Shown: positions 15,042 to 27,200 of the stretch, piece after piece
How positions within the stretch are numbered: the first letter of the stretch is position 1
Layout of the letters: every line of letters starts with the position of its first letter
Source of the DNA: a virus
Direction: 5' to 3' (one strand)
DNA length: 64,000 nucleotides
Virus record (IMG/VR): IMGVR_UViG_3300042385_001265
Coordinates: 104,636 to 168,635 of that record
The notes under the pieces: model-generated
What the model was told of the DNA's origin: nothing
Databases searched by the model: none
The model's input: the letters and a program-made list of their open reading frames with translations, nothing else
Made by a program: the position numbers and the translations under genes

Positions 15042-18000
15042 TGGCTAGATTAATACCACAGAAACAAATAGAAGAAGTAAATCAGTTTAGGGATAGTATA
15101 TCCGTAGGCAACTCTGTATTTATATCTGGCTCTTTATTAGTATCACAAAGTATTGATATTGGTACTCGTACTTCGGATAAGCAAAGAATAACTGGTTCGG
15201 TTGAAATTACTGGGTCATTACAAATTGATGGTGCATTATCATTTGCCAATGCGGCAAGTAGATTGGATGCAACTGCATCTTTTTCTGATATATCGGTTGA
15301 TACACAAAGATTTGGTGGAATATTAGTTGAGGATTTTGCAAAAAGTGATTCAACTATCTATGTATCATCTACAAATGGTAATGATAATAATAGTGGTACT
15401 TCACCGCAATTTCCATTAAGAACTATTAAGAAAGCTGCTCAATTAGCAACTCCGGGTGATGATGGTAGATATGGTTTACCAACTGGTTCTCTTTTTAGTG
15501 GATTTAGAATCACTGTTGATGCGGGTACTTATTTAGAAGAAAACCCAATTGAACTTCCAAGAAACACAACTGTTTGGGGAGCTGGATTAAGGGTAACTAA
15601 AATTATTGCTAAAAACGAAAACGAAGATTTATTTTGGGTAAATAGTGGTTGTTATCTTGCTGAGATGACATTTGCTGGTTTGAGAGTATATCCATCGGTT
15701 GATGATTCTCAAAGTGGATTCGCAATTGCATTCGCACCAAACGCATTTATTACAACATCACCATACGTTCAGAACTGTTCTATGATTTCAAATCAGGAGA
15801 ACTCATTCCTTGAGCTGTATGAGGATATTCCTGCTGGAGGTGGTGGATTGAACGTAGATGGAAATAGAATCCATCCTGATTCTCCATTAGCCTCTATGGT
15901 ATTGGATGCATATACACAGGTTGCACCAAATGGTGTGGGTTGTCAAGTTGTTGGAAGGGGATTCATTCAGTTGGTATCATTCTTCACAAACTTCTCAGCA
16001 TATTCAGTAAAAGTTATCGATGGTGGACATGCGGTATTACTTAACTCTAACACCTCATTTGGTGATTATGGTATGTACGCATCTGGTTCACGTTTTATTA
16101 CGGGTAGTGGTGGTAACTTTGATGCGTTCTTAAATGTACAAGATAATTACTCAATTATTGTTAATACTATTGAAGGTGGATTATCTACGATTCCTGCATT
16201 GGTACCAAATACTGAAAACGGAATTAGAGTAACTGACCCTAATGTTTTACCACAATACTTTTTATCGGAAGATTCTTCGAATGAAGTGTCTGATATAGTT
16301 AAAGCTGATTTTAAATTAATAAGTTCAATTATTGACAATGGAATTGTAAATAAACCAAGTTTAATTGCAAAAAGTAGTATAAATGGATATTCATCGCAAT
16401 CTGTTTACAATATTTCTGGTGAAAATCAATATACTTCATCAACAACCGCATCATTACAAAATATTGCAAGTGTTGATACTAATTTTAATATATTATATGA
16501 TATAATTGAAAGAGGAAATCCTGCAACCGAATCATATGTTCGTATATCAAATGTATCTCATTCAATTCAAGCAACTGATATTGTTCAATACAAAACCTCA
16601 GCTGTAGATTCACCTACAATTACTACAACTAATAATAGTTTTGATACAATTATGTCTATTGTAGCTGGTGGTATAGCTCCAAATATTGTAAGTAATACAT
16701 CTGCTAGTTTTAAATTTAGTAATGTAAACCAATATCAAACAGGTACAACATCATCTTTACAAACAATAAATTCGGTATCATCATCATTTTCAATTGTGTA
16801 TGATACTATTGAATATGGGACTGGTGATTTACCTACAATTATACCAAGTAGTTCAAATGCTAGCACATCAAGTGAAAAACAAAACGCATATAATTTACTT
16901 ATAAATAATATACCATTTATACAATCTGAAACTATTGCATATATGAGTTCGTCTTGGAGTGAGTTTTCATATAATGAAACAACTTGTAAGAGAGATATTT
17001 CATATATTGTAAGTGGAGCTGCATATGATATTCTTTATGGTGGAAATGAAGAATCTATAAAGAGTGCAAGATTTTATTACTTATATCCATCCGAAGCTAC
17101 TACAACTCAATTAGAACCAACATTAACTGCGGTTAAATACGCAAGTGGTGTTGCACAAAATATTTTAAAAGGAAATCAATACATAACATCATCCGCTAAT
17201 ATTAATAATGGATATAATATTATTTTTAATAACAAAGATTTTGTTAGAGCAGAAACCATTGCATATATTTCATCATCTTGGTCTGAATTCGAATATAATG
17301 AGGTAAGTTGTTCACGTGATATTGGATATATTTTAGATGCAGTAGGAACTGATTTAAAATATGAAGGTAACGACCGAAGTGTAACTGCTGGACAATTCTA
17401 CTTTAGATATCCATCGGAGGCAACAACTACTCAGTTAAATCAAACATTAGATGCTATTAGATATGCTAAACGATTAACTGAAAAATTATTAAACAACGAT
17501 ACATTTGTAACGGCATCTAATTCTGTAATTGGGGCTGTTGATTTAATGAGAAAAAATCGTAGTTTAATTCAAACTGAAACTATTACATATATCAATACTC
17601 AATATCCTAATTTAGATTATAACCAAGCTAAATGTAGAAGAGATGTTGGATACATTGTTGATAATATTACAACTGATTTATTGTATGGTGGTAATGAAAG
17701 AACTGAAACTGCTGGATTATATTATTTCTTATTTCCATCAGTAGCAAATACTACTCAATTAACTGAAACAATAAATGCACTTCAATATGTAAATGCGTTA
17801 ACCGATAAAATTTTAATATCAGAAATATTACCAACTCCAAAAATTGGATTAAATATTGATAGTAACATAAAAGTTACGGCATTTAATTCGGTAACATCAT
17901 CTATATCTGCAAGTAATACTGAAGTTACATTAGTATCACAATCATTTGGTATTATTGAGGATATTATTAGATATGGAACTGATTATATACCATCGGCAAT

Positions 18001-21000
18001 AGTTGGTAATTCAAACGATTATATTTGGAATATAAATAATCCAATAAATGTTAGTGGTATAACACAAATTCAATCAACGTTAGCAAACGCAAATACTCAA
18101 AGTATTTCTAACAACGTTAATACAATTATTAAAATAATTGAAAGTGGTAGTTCAGTTACAACCGAACAAACAATTGGAACTGATAGAAATGGGGCTCCGA
18201 TTTCAACGGTTGGTATTCCTAAAAATTCATATGGAAGTAATTTAATAACAACTGTTATTGGAACAACTATTCCTGCTGAAATTCAATTGGTTAAAAATAC
18301 TGCAGCTGGTATTAAATTTGGTAATGGCTTACAAATCACATCATCTATATCTGCTAGTGCTACTGAAATACAAAAAGTATCATCATCATTTTCAATTGTA
18401 ACTGATATTATCAAATATGGTATTAGTGGAAGTTTGAGTTTAAGTGGTTCATCTGAATACTCAACTTATTATGAAGTAATTGCATTTGAATCTGCAAATT
18501 ATTTATTTAATGAAAATCAATTAAATAAATTTGATAACGTATTAACTGCATCTATCGAAGATGGTAGTATAGACCCTACTTTAACATTAAAGAGAGGTGA
18601 ACTTTATACATTCTCTGTAAATTCACTAAATATTGTAAATGCAACTGAATTAGATTTTAGACCATTTTATATTAAAACTGATATAAAACCAGGTCTTAGA
18701 AATCAATATACAAAAGGTGTAACTAATAATGGTGTTACCTTTGGAACTTTAACATTTATTGTACCATTCGATGCACCTGATACTTTATACTATGTAAATG
18801 GTAAAGATATTGAAGCAAGTGGAATTATTAATATTGTTGATGAGTTACCAATTTCAGATACGCAAAGATATATTGAAATACCATCATTGGGTGATTTTGA
18901 GGTTGTAGCAAATACTATTAATAATATTAAAGTTACTAACATACCACAAATTCAATCAATATATACTGCTTCTATATCAGAATCATTATCAGTAAGTTCA
19001 TCATTCGCAACTACAATTGATATTTTATTTAATGGTGTGAGTAATTTACCAACTACAATTACAAATGTAAGTGGATTAATTAAGAAACGTGAACTATCAC
19101 AATATACATCATCATTTGCGGTATCATCGGCATTAAGAAATACTATAAGTTCATCATTTAATATTGTAACTAATATAGTAACAAATGGTACGGGCTCAGT
19201 TCCAGCATTAATTGAAAATACTAACGATTTAATTAAAGTAACTTCGGTACCTCAAATAATTGGATTACAATCTGGAAGTATAACTCAGGTTAACAACGTA
19301 AGTTCATCTTTTGCTAATATAATTAATATTATTAAAAATGGTACTGGTTCAATTCCGGTTGAAATTAGTAATATAAATGGATTAACTAAGTTTAGTAGCA
19401 CAGAGCAATTTACAGCCTCTTTAAGCGCTAGTTTAGAAGATGTAACCTTTGTATCCAATTCGATATCAATCGTTTCTACAATCATTACAAATGGCAGTGG
19501 TTCGTATATTACGGCTAGTTTATATGGAGCGGCCTCAACCCAACCATCTACATTAGCAGCTTATCAAATTATTAAGCAAAATATTCCATTTATTCAAATA
19601 GAAACTTTATCTTACTTATCTTCTTCTTGGAGTACGGCTTCATATAATGAAGCAAGTTGTAGTAGAGATATTGGATTGATTGTAAGTGGAGCAGCTGAGG
19701 ATTTATTATATAATACTATTTCATCATCAATTGTGAATGGTAAGTATTATTTAGAATACCCATCGGCAGCAGAAACTACTCAAATAAACCAAACATTAGA
19801 TGGTATTGAGTACGCAAGTAAATTAACACAAAAATTAATTCAAAATATAATTTTTGAAACCGCATCAATGGAGGTTTCGGCATCTTATAATTTGATTAGA
19901 AAAAATAGAGAATTTGTTAAGAGTGAAACTATCGCTTACTTATCATCTTCTTGGAGTACATTCGATTATAACGAATCATTATGTAGAAGAGATATCGGAC
20001 ATATAATTGATGCAGTTTCTACGGATTTATTATATGGTGGAAATGAAAGAAGTAACACCGCTGGTGAATTCTATTACAAATATCCATCATCTGCAACTGT
20101 TAGTGGTAGTGTATCTCCAACAACCGCAGCACAATTATACCCAACATTGGATGGTATTAATTATGCTAGACGATTAGTTCAAAATATTGTTGTAAATAAT
20201 CAATTTGCATTAGCACCTGATAGTAGAACAAACGCATATGATTTAATCGTTGAAAATAAATCATTAATTCAATCGGAAGTTGTTTCTTATGTATCATCTT
20301 CTTGGAGTGGTGTATTATACAATGATATAAGTTGTTCTCGTGATATTGGATATATTTTAGATGCAGTAGCAACTGATACCTTATATGGTGGAAATGAACG
20401 TAGTTCAGTAGCTGGTGAATTCTATTATCTATTCCCATCAAGAGCAACAAATGGTGGTGTTCCATCTGAAAATAATCAATTAGATTCAACTTTAAGTGGT
20501 ATTAATTACGCTAAAGGAATGGTAAATCAGTTATTACAAAATAATATCTTTGTAACTGCTTCATTACAAACCATTGGTGTAACAAATTTAATAATCGATA
20601 ACAAACCATTAATTCAAAATGAAGTAATTTCATATATTTCTTCATCTTGGAGTAATTTTCAATATAACGAAGCAAGTTGTAGTAGAGATGTTGGATATAT
20701 CTTAGATGCAGTAGCAACTGATTTCTACTATGGTGGAAATGAAAGAAGTATTACCGCTGGAACATTCTATTACCTATTCCCATCAGCAGCAACTGTTAGT
20801 GGAAGTTCATCCCCAAGCGTTGATGCTCAATTATACCCAACGGTTGATGGTGTAACATACGCACAAAGATTGACTAACAAAATAATTAATAATATAACAT
20901 TAGTAACTGCTTCATTAGAAAGACAAACTACATATGACTTATTATTAGATAACAAATTATTAATCCAAAACGAAGTAATTTCATTTATGAGTTCTTCTTG

Positions 21001-23359
21001 GAGTGGATTTGAATATATTGAATCTAAATGTAAGAGAGATGTAGGATATATTGTAGATGCAGTAGCAACCGATGTATTATATGGTGGAAATGAAAGAAGT
21101 GTAACTGCTGGTGAGTTTTATTACTTATATCCATCACAAGCTACTTCGGTTCAATCCGACCAAACAATCACCGGTGTAAATCATGCATTTGGTTTGGCTG
21201 ATAAAATAGTTAGAAATACTTTATTAGTAACCGCAAGTGCTGAAACTATTGCAAATTATGATGTAATATTAGATAATAAAGGATTAATACAAACAAACGT
21301 AATTTATTATATAGATTCAGTATATCCATACTTTACTTACAATAGAACTAAGTGTAGAAGAGATGTTGGTTACATTGTAGATGCAATAGCAACCGATTTA
21401 CTATGGGGTGGTAACGAAAGAAGTATTGTAGCAGCTGATTACTATTATAGATATCCATCTGAAGCTACAACTATTCAGTTAAATGAAACTACTGAAGCAA
21501 TATCATATGTTAAAACAATTATAAACAAATTAATTCAAAATAATATATTACAAGTACCAACTGTAACTTCAAATACTAATAATAATATTAAATTTACTAA
21601 TAGTAATCAAATAAGTGGAGCAGGTACATCTAATATTAATGTATTAAACGCATTAAGTTCATCATTTGGATTAGTAATGAATACTATAACAAATGGAACG
21701 GGTTCACTCCCAGCCATTTCTCAATATACTGCATCGTTAATAGATTCTGGAACTTTACAAGCATATTCATTAATAAAATCAAATATACCATTTATCCAAA
21801 ATGAGGTAATTGCATATATTAGTTCTTCTTGGAGTGGATTCGCATACAATGAAGCTAGTTGTAGTAGAGATGTGGGATTAATTGTAAGTGGGGCAATTGA
21901 AGATTTACTATTTGGTTCAGTATCAGCATCAGTAGTAAATGCTAAATACTATTTTGAATACCCATCAGCGGCAACTGGTTCACAACTATATCAAACATTA
22001 GATGGAATCAAATACGCAGCTAGTTTAAGTAATAAAATAGCACAAAATATTCAATTCGTAACTGCTTCAAACGAAGTATCTGCATCTTGGCATTTATTAA
22101 GAGATAATAAGGAGTTTATCCAAAATGAGGTAATCGCTTATGTATCATCTTCTTGGAGTGGTGTTTATTATAATGAAGATAAGTGTAAGAGAGATGTTGG
22201 TTATTTAATTGATGCAGCTGCAACTGACCTTTATTATGGTGGAAATGAGAGAAGTGTAACCGCTGGTTCATTCTATTATCTATTCCCATCTGCGGCTACT
22301 CAAAATGGAGTTCCTTCAACAACTTCTCAATTGGACCCAACTGTTGATGGTATAATATACGCAAGTGGATTATCACAAAAAGTAATTCAAAATGTAGAAT
22401 TTGTACAACCATCGGCTTCAGTATTAGTAGGTGCTGATTTATTAATTGGAAATAAAAGATTCATCCAAACTGAAGTAATTCAATATCTTTCATCATCTTG
22501 GAGTGAATTTTATTATAATGAAGCAAGTTGTTCTCGTGATATTGGGTATATTATAGATGCAGCTAGAACGGATTTAGTTTATGGTGGAAATGAAAGAAGT
22601 ATTAAGGCTGGAACGTTTTATTACTATATTCCATCGGAAGCAACAACTAAACAAAAACCACAAACAATTGATGGTATTGATTTTGCTAAGGGAATGGCTG
22701 AAAAGGTAATTTTGAAAGAACAATTAGTAAGACCATCATTCCAAACAAAATTATCGGTTGATTTATTAAGGGGAAGTAAAAAAACATTACAATCAATCGC
22801 AATATCATATACCGCTGGAGCATTTCCTAACTTTGTTTATAATGAAGAAAAGTGTTATAGAGATACTGGATTTATTGTAGATGCAATAGCAACGGATTTA
22901 TTATATGGTGGAAATCTAAGAAGTGTTAGAGCAGCATCATCATATTATACTGGGGTATATGGTTCAGCAGCAGTAGTTGTAAACGAACAAAAGAAAGAAA
23001 CAGCTGAAACTAATAGATATTTAAGAACACAATTCCAAAGAATAGTGAGAAATGCTCCTGTTGAAGAATTTGGTTCTTTGATAATTACTACTGGACATGA
23101 CTTTTCTTATTCTGGAGCTGGAGTAACTTATAAGGCATTACCTTTTAACCAGGGTGGAGCTGGAGTTGCTGACCCAACGAAAGAAATTACCGAATTGGCT
23201 GGAGGTAGAGTTTACTTTACATCTGGTAACGAGCTTGGTGACTTTAAAATTGGTACGGGGCTTATAATTAATCAAGCAACCGGAACATTGCAAGGTAGAA
23301 CATTCTCTCGTTCATTGTTCTCATTAGTAACACCATTCTCATTAGCATTAGAAGGATAA
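15041..23359 (+). CDS. giant 2772-aa appendage protein with beta-helix and 13-copy repeats
   Basis: An N-terminal fibre segment with SGS repeats (residues 1-95) is followed by a parallel beta-helix-like domain (TIYVSSTNGNDNNSG ... PLRTIKKAAQLA, residues 105-390). Next come two alternating modules. One (SSSFSIVxDIIxxG) recurs between larger repeats. The other, about 100 residues long, has 13 copies and reads IQxExIxYxSSSW, YNExxCxRDIGYI, YGGNERS, then FYYxxPSxAT. Similar CxRDIGYIxDA...YGGN repeats occur in structural proteins of T4-like cyanophages (recalled). A degenerate cupredoxin-like domain lies at residues 1140-1276. The C terminus (ITTGHDFSYSGAGVTYKALP) resembles cyanophage fibre ends. 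It is a fibre or large baseplate appendage; its partner and receptor are unknown. Confidence 0.78.
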   Translation: MARLIPQKQIEEVNQFRDSISVGNSVFISGSLLVSQSIDIGTRTSDKQRITGSVEITGSLQIDGALSFANAASRLDATASFSDISVDTQRFGGILVEDFAKSDSTIYVSSTNGNDNNSGTSPQFPLRTIKKAAQLATPGDDGRYGLPTGSLFSGFRITVDAGTYLEENPIELPRNTTVWGAGLRVTKIIAKNENEDLFWVNSGCYLAEMTFAGLRVYPSVDDSQSGFAIAFAPNAFITTSPYVQNCSMISNQENSFLELYEDIPAGGGGLNVDGNRIHPDSPLASMVLDAYTQVAPNGVGCQVVGRGFIQLVSFFTNFSAYSVKVIDGGHAVLLNSNTSFGDYGMYASGSRFITGSGGNFDAFLNVQDNYSIIVNTIEGGLSTIPALVPNTENGIRVTDPNVLPQYFLSEDSSNEVSDIVKADFKLISSIIDNGIVNKPSLIAKSSINGYSSQSVYNISGENQYTSSTTASLQNIASVDTNFNILYDIIERGNPATESYVRISNVSHSIQATDIVQYKTSAVDSPTITTTNNSFDTIMSIVAGGIAPNIVSNTSASFKFSNVNQYQTGTTSSLQTINSVSSSFSIVYDTIEYGTGDLPTIIPSSSNASTSSEKQNAYNLLINNIPFIQSETIAYMSSSWSEFSYNETTCKRDISYIVSGAAYDILYGGNEESIKSARFYYLYPSEATTTQLEPTLTAVKYASGVAQNILKGNQYITSSANINNGYNIIFNNKDFVRAETIAYISSSWSEFEYNEVSCSRDIGYILDAVGTDLKYEGNDRSVTAGQFYFRYPSEATTTQLNQTLDAIRYAKRLTEKLLNNDTFVTASNSVIGAVDLMRKNRSLIQTETITYINTQYPNLDYNQAKCRRDVGYIVDNITTDLLYGGNERTETAGLYYFLFPSVANTTQLTETINALQYVNALTDKILISEILPTPKIGLNIDSNIKVTAFNSVTSSISASNTEVTLVSQSFGIIEDIIRYGTDYIPSAIVGNSNDYIWNINNPINVSGITQIQSTLANANTQSISNNVNTIIKIIESGSSVTTEQTIGTDRNGAPISTVGIPKNSYGSNLITTVIGTTIPAEIQLVKNTAAGIKFGNGLQITSSISASATEIQKVSSSFSIVTDIIKYGISGSLSLSGSSEYSTYYEVIAFESANYLFNENQLNKFDNVLTASIEDGSIDPTLTLKRGELYTFSVNSLNIVNATELDFRPFYIKTDIKPGLRNQYTKGVTNNGVTFGTLTFIVPFDAPDTLYYVNGKDIEASGIINIVDELPISDTQRYIEIPSLGDFEVVANTINNIKVTNIPQIQSIYTASISESLSVSSSFATTIDILFNGVSNLPTTITNVSGLIKKRELSQYTSSFAVSSALRNTISSSFNIVTNIVTNGTGSVPALIENTNDLIKVTSVPQIIGLQSGSITQVNNVSSSFANIINIIKNGTGSIPVEISNINGLTKFSSTEQFTASLSASLEDVTFVSNSISIVSTIITNGSGSYITASLYGAASTQPSTLAAYQIIKQNIPFIQIETLSYLSSSWSTASYNEASCSRDIGLIVSGAAEDLLYNTISSSIVNGKYYLEYPSAAETTQINQTLDGIEYASKLTQKLIQNIIFETASMEVSASYNLIRKNREFVKSETIAYLSSSWSTFDYNESLCRRDIGHIIDAVSTDLLYGGNERSNTAGEFYYKYPSSATVSGSVSPTTAAQLYPTLDGINYARRLVQNIVVNNQFALAPDSRTNAYDLIVENKSLIQSEVVSYVSSSWSGVLYNDISCSRDIGYILDAVATDTLYGGNERSSVAGEFYYLFPSRATNGGVPSENNQLDSTLSGINYAKGMVNQLLQNNIFVTASLQTIGVTNLIIDNKPLIQNEVISYISSSWSNFQYNEASCSRDVGYILDAVATDFYYGGNERSITAGTFYYLFPSAATVSGSSSPSVDAQLYPTVDGVTYAQRLTNKIINNITLVTASLERQTTYDLLLDNKLLIQNEVISFMSSSWSGFEYIESKCKRDVGYIVDAVATDVLYGGNERSVTAGEFYYLYPSQATSVQSDQTITGVNHAFGLADKIVRNTLLVTASAETIANYDVILDNKGLIQTNVIYYIDSVYPYFTYNRTKCRRDVGYIVDAIATDLLWGGNERSIVAADYYYRYPSEATTIQLNETTEAISYVKTIINKLIQNNILQVPTVTSNTNNNIKFTNSNQISGAGTSNINVLNALSSSFGLVMNTITNGTGSLPAISQYTASLIDSGTLQAYSLIKSNIPFIQNEVIAYISSSWSGFAYNEASCSRDVGLIVSGAIEDLLFGSVSASVVNAKYYFEYPSAATGSQLYQTLDGIKYAASLSNKIAQNIQFVTASNEVSASWHLLRDNKEFIQNEVIAYVSSSWSGVYYNEDKCKRDVGYLIDAAATDLYYGGNERSVTAGSFYYLFPSAATQNGVPSTTSQLDPTVDGIIYASGLSQKVIQNVEFVQPSASVLVGADLLIGNKRFIQTEVIQYLSSSWSEFYYNEASCSRDIGYIIDAARTDLVYGGNERSIKAGTFYYYIPSEATTKQKPQTIDGIDFAKGMAEKVILKEQLVRPSFQTKLSVDLLRGSKKTLQSIAISYTAGAFPNFVYNEEKCYRDTGFIVDAIATDLLYGGNLRSVRAASSYYTGVYGSAAVVVNEQKKETAETNRYLRTQFQRIVRNAPVEEFGSLIITTGHDFSYSGAGVTYKALPFNQGGAGVADPTKEITELAGGRVYFTSGNELGDFKIGTGLIINQATGTLQGRTFSRSLFSLVTPFSLALEG
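16870..23060 (+). repeat. 13 copies of a ~100-residue CxRDIGYI/YGGNER module
   Basis: YGGNER-type cores lie in the 17.0, 17.4, 17.7, 19.7, 20.0, 20.4, 20.7, 21.1, 21.4, 21.9, 22.2, 22.6 and 22.9 kb positions, in two main blocks. Two copies (19.7 and 21.9 kb) have lost YGGNER but keep YYxEYPSAA. DNA copies share phrases such as tcttcttggagt and tatggtggaaatgaaaga. Confidence 0.8.
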
Positions 23360-23369
23360 AAATAAAATT

Positions 23370-24230
23370 ATGGCAGACGTATTTGTACCACTTAACGCAT
23401 TCAAATCGGTAGTAACGACACTAACCGGTGAAGAAGACCAAGTATACACCACTCCGAGTGGTGTATCTACTATTATACTATCGACTCAAGTTACCAATAA
23501 TGGTAATCAAACTGAAGAAGTAACAATTAAATTAGCTTCGAATAGAGAAATACCAGTACCACAAGTTGCTGGAATTATCAACACCGGAAGTATGTATAGC
23601 GCATCAGCGCTTTTAGAACAAAATTTAACATTTTTGAAAAAAGAAGTAGCAGCTTATACTAACTTCAATAATAACTTAGCAGAAGTTCCATTTGGATTTT
23701 CACAATCTAGATATGAAGCATATGTGGATACTGCAGTAAATGCGGTAGTTTATGATATTCAAAATGGGGGTACTATCCGAACAAATAAAGCAGCTTTATC
23801 ATTTTATAATAAAAATGGTGAAACGTTAGTTCCAACTGGACAGGTAACGGCATCTTACGAAGCAATTAATTATACAGATACATTAGTAAAACAAATTTTA
23901 ATTAACCAATCCATCACTGGTTCGGTTAATGTGGATAGAATTTATCAAACAATTTTCACCCAATCATTCAATTATGGTTTAATTGCAGAAACTGGGTCAC
24001 AAGAAATTATTTCTCAACTATTTACTGTTATATCGGATACTATTTATGACCCGGTGAGAGAAACGCAAGAGGCGGTAGAGTTAGTAAGGAACTATCCTAT
24101 CCCAAAAAGTGATTCATTTTCACCCGTAGTGGCTGGTAAATTAGTATTAGAGCAAGAGTTTGGATTACTATTCTCAGGTTCTACCGATTTGAAAATAGTT
24201 TTATCACTTCTTGAAAGTGCAAATGAGTAA
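23370..24230 (+). CDS. fibre-associated adaptor protein
   Basis: A 286-residue protein. Residues 20-60 (VYTTPSGVSTIILSTQVTNN) form a beta domain that matches the start of the 110-aa protein at 37967. The middle (YEAYVDTAVNAVVYDIQNGG ... KAALSFYNKNGE) is a half-copy of the YGGNER module from the preceding giant gene. It lies 10 nt after that gene and 22 nt before the 3994-aa fibre gene, so it probably bridges or caps one of them. No enzymatic motif is visible. Confidence 0.6.
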   Translation: MADVFVPLNAFKSVVTTLTGEEDQVYTTPSGVSTIILSTQVTNNGNQTEEVTIKLASNREIPVPQVAGIINTGSMYSASALLEQNLTFLKKEVAAYTNFNNNLAEVPFGFSQSRYEAYVDTAVNAVVYDIQNGGTIRTNKAALSFYNKNGETLVPTGQVTASYEAINYTDTLVKQILINQSITGSVNVDRIYQTIFTQSFNYGLIAETGSQEIISQLFTVISDTIYDPVRETQEAVELVRNYPIPKSDSFSPVVAGKLVLEQEFGLLFSGSTDLKIVLSLLESANE

Positions 24231-24252
24231 TAATTAAGTTGAAAAAACATAA

Positions 24253-27200
24253 ATGAGTCAATTATTAAGTGGTAAGGTAAAAGTAACGCTTCCTCAGAAT
24301 GTTTCTGAAGATAGATATGAGTTTCTTCAACTGAATGAAGCAGAACCTAATTTAGGGGTACCTATTAGTGGTAGTTTATCGAGCGGTTCAGTTGCTTTAT
24401 TAGCATCTGATGAGTTTGGTAATCGTTTATTTGTAACAAAATTACAATTTCCTGAGTATAGTGGTTCATTTAGTGGTTCATTTCAAGGAGATGGTTCACG
24501 ATTAACCAATTTACCCTTAGTAAAAGATGCTTCTAGATTAATTTCTGGTTCAGCATCGGCATCAATTTCACCACAAACCGGATTTTTAGTAAATGTATCA
24601 TCATCTTTTGATGGTGATATGGATATAAATGGTGATGTTAGGGTTACTGGTGACTTATATGTTAATAATAGGATAGTTGCAAGAGAAATATTGGTTCAAA
24701 TCATATCATCTTCAATTATTTTTTCATCTGGGTCAAACCGATTTGGAAATTCATTAGTAGATTTACAAGAATTCACTGGTTCTGTATCAGTTACAGGTTC
24801 ATTTGATGTAAATGGTGAGGGTAGATTCAGTAATAACGTTTACATATCAAATACAGCTTCAGCATCCTTCTTTGAGGGTGATGGTAGTAAGTTATTTAAC
24901 CTTCCTGCGGCAGCAGAATCACCAAGAATCGTTGATGGGGCTGTTACGGCATCCGTTAATGAATCTTATGGGTTTAGATTAGAAGGAACTACAAGAGCAG
25001 AGTTCAGTTCTTCACTTTTTGTGAGTGGAAACATAGAAATTGTTAGTGGTTCATCATTTAGTGGTAGTGGTGCTAACTTATTTGATATTCCGAGGGCAGC
25101 TTTAACGCCTGACGCTCTTCTGTCGGCATTTATTACATCAGGTTCGGTCACCGCATCGGTTAATCCAAATTATGGGTTTCGATTAGAAGGTACCAATAGA
25201 GCAGAATTTAGTTCTTCACTATTTGTAGCTGGTAATGTAACCGCATCGATGTTTACTGGTAGTGGTGCTGGTTTATTCGATATTCCAAGGGCAGCATTAA
25301 CACCGGATGCATTGGTTTCTCCATTAATTGGTAGTGGAAGTGTAACGGCATCGGTTAATCCAAATTATGGATTTAGATTAGAGGGTACCAATAGAGCAGA
25401 GTTTAGCTCATCGGTATATGTAGATGGTAATGTAACTGCATCAATGTTTAGTGGTAGTGGTGCTGGTTTATTTAATATTCCGAGAGCAGCTTTAACGCCT
25501 GATGCACTTGTATCACCATTAATTAGTAGTGGAAGTGTAACCGCATCGGTTGACCCTAAGTCTGGATTTGTTGTAACTTCAATCGAAAGCGGTTCACAAT
25601 TTACAGGTTCATTATTTGTAAGTGGTGGTATTTCTATAAATAGTGGTTCAATTTTTAGTGGTAGTGGTGCTGGTTTATTTAATATTCCGAGAGCAGCATT
25701 AACACCTGATGCATTATTGAGTACATTTATATCATCGGGTTCAGTAACAGCGTCTGTTTCTCCAAACTTTGGATTCAGAGTTGAATCACAACAAAGTGGT
25801 TCTGAGTTTACAGGTTCAGTTGATGTTAGTGGAAACGTATCCGCATCAATGTTTAGTGGTAGTGGTGCTGGTTTATTTGATATTCCTAGGGCAGCATTAA
25901 CACCGGATGCATTATTATCAAATTTAATAACAAGTGGAAGTGTAACGGCATCCGTTGACCCTAAAGCTGGATTTGTAGTAACTTCAATCCAAAGTGGTTC
26001 ACAATTTAGTGGTTCAGTTAGATTTAGAGATAATCTTATAGTAGCTGGTAATGTAACCGCATCGATGTTTACTGGTAGTGGTGCTGGTTTATTCAATATA
26101 CCAAGAGCAGCATTAACACCGGATGCACAATTATCAAATATAATAGCAAGTGGTTCAGTTACCGCATCGGTAACTCCACAAAATGGATTTCAAGTAATTT
26201 CAGTTGCAAGTGGTTCGGAATTTACAGGTTCGGTTAGACTTAGAGATAACCTTAATGTAAGGGGAACTGTAACTGCATCAATGTTTAGTGGTAGTGGTGC
26301 TGGTTTATTTAATATTCCATTATCTGCATTAGCTGAACAAGTAGCTCAAGCTACTAGGATAGCAACCGGTTCAGTAACGGCTTCTGTTGGAAGTAATTTT
26401 GGATTTAAAGTAGAATCTGCACAATTTGGTTCTGAATTTACTGGTTCAATTGATGTAAGTGGTAGTGTAACTCTTAAATCTGGTTCATTTTACTCTGGTA
26501 GTGGTGAGGGATTATTTAATATTCCATTATCAGCATTATCTGAAGAGGTAATTAATAGAAATTTCATAGCAGATGGGCAAGTAACTGCATCTGTTGATAA
26601 TATAAATGGATTTGTAGTAACATCACCATTAAGTGGTTCTACATTTAAAGGTTCAGTTTATGTTACTGGGTCTGTAAATGTAAGTGGTTCATTATTTGTA
26701 AGTGGTGGTGGTATTATTCAAGCATTAACTGGTTCATTCTTTAGTGGTAGTGGGCAGGGGTTATTAAACATACCTCGTTCGGCATTAACTGAAGATGCAC
26801 TTATTTCAACTGAAATAAAATCAGGTTCAGTAACGGCATCGGTATCTCCTAATATTGGATTTGTAGTAAATTCGGCTCAAAGTGGTTCGGAATTTACTGG
26901 TTCAATAGATGTATCTGGTTCGGTATCAGCATCTTTATTTAGAGGTGATGGTAGTGGATTAACAAATATAACTATACCTGTAATTACCGATGGTAATGTA
27001 ACTGCCTCAGTTGATGATTCTAATGGATTTATAGTTACATCTCAGGCATATGGTTCACAATTTACTGGTTCTGTTAGAGTTAATACATTTGTAACTGCAT
27101 CTGAATTTAGAGGTAATTTTGCAGGAGATGGTTCTCAAATTACTAATATTCAAATATCTATTATCCAAGATGGTGAAATAACTGCATCTGTTTCAAATGA

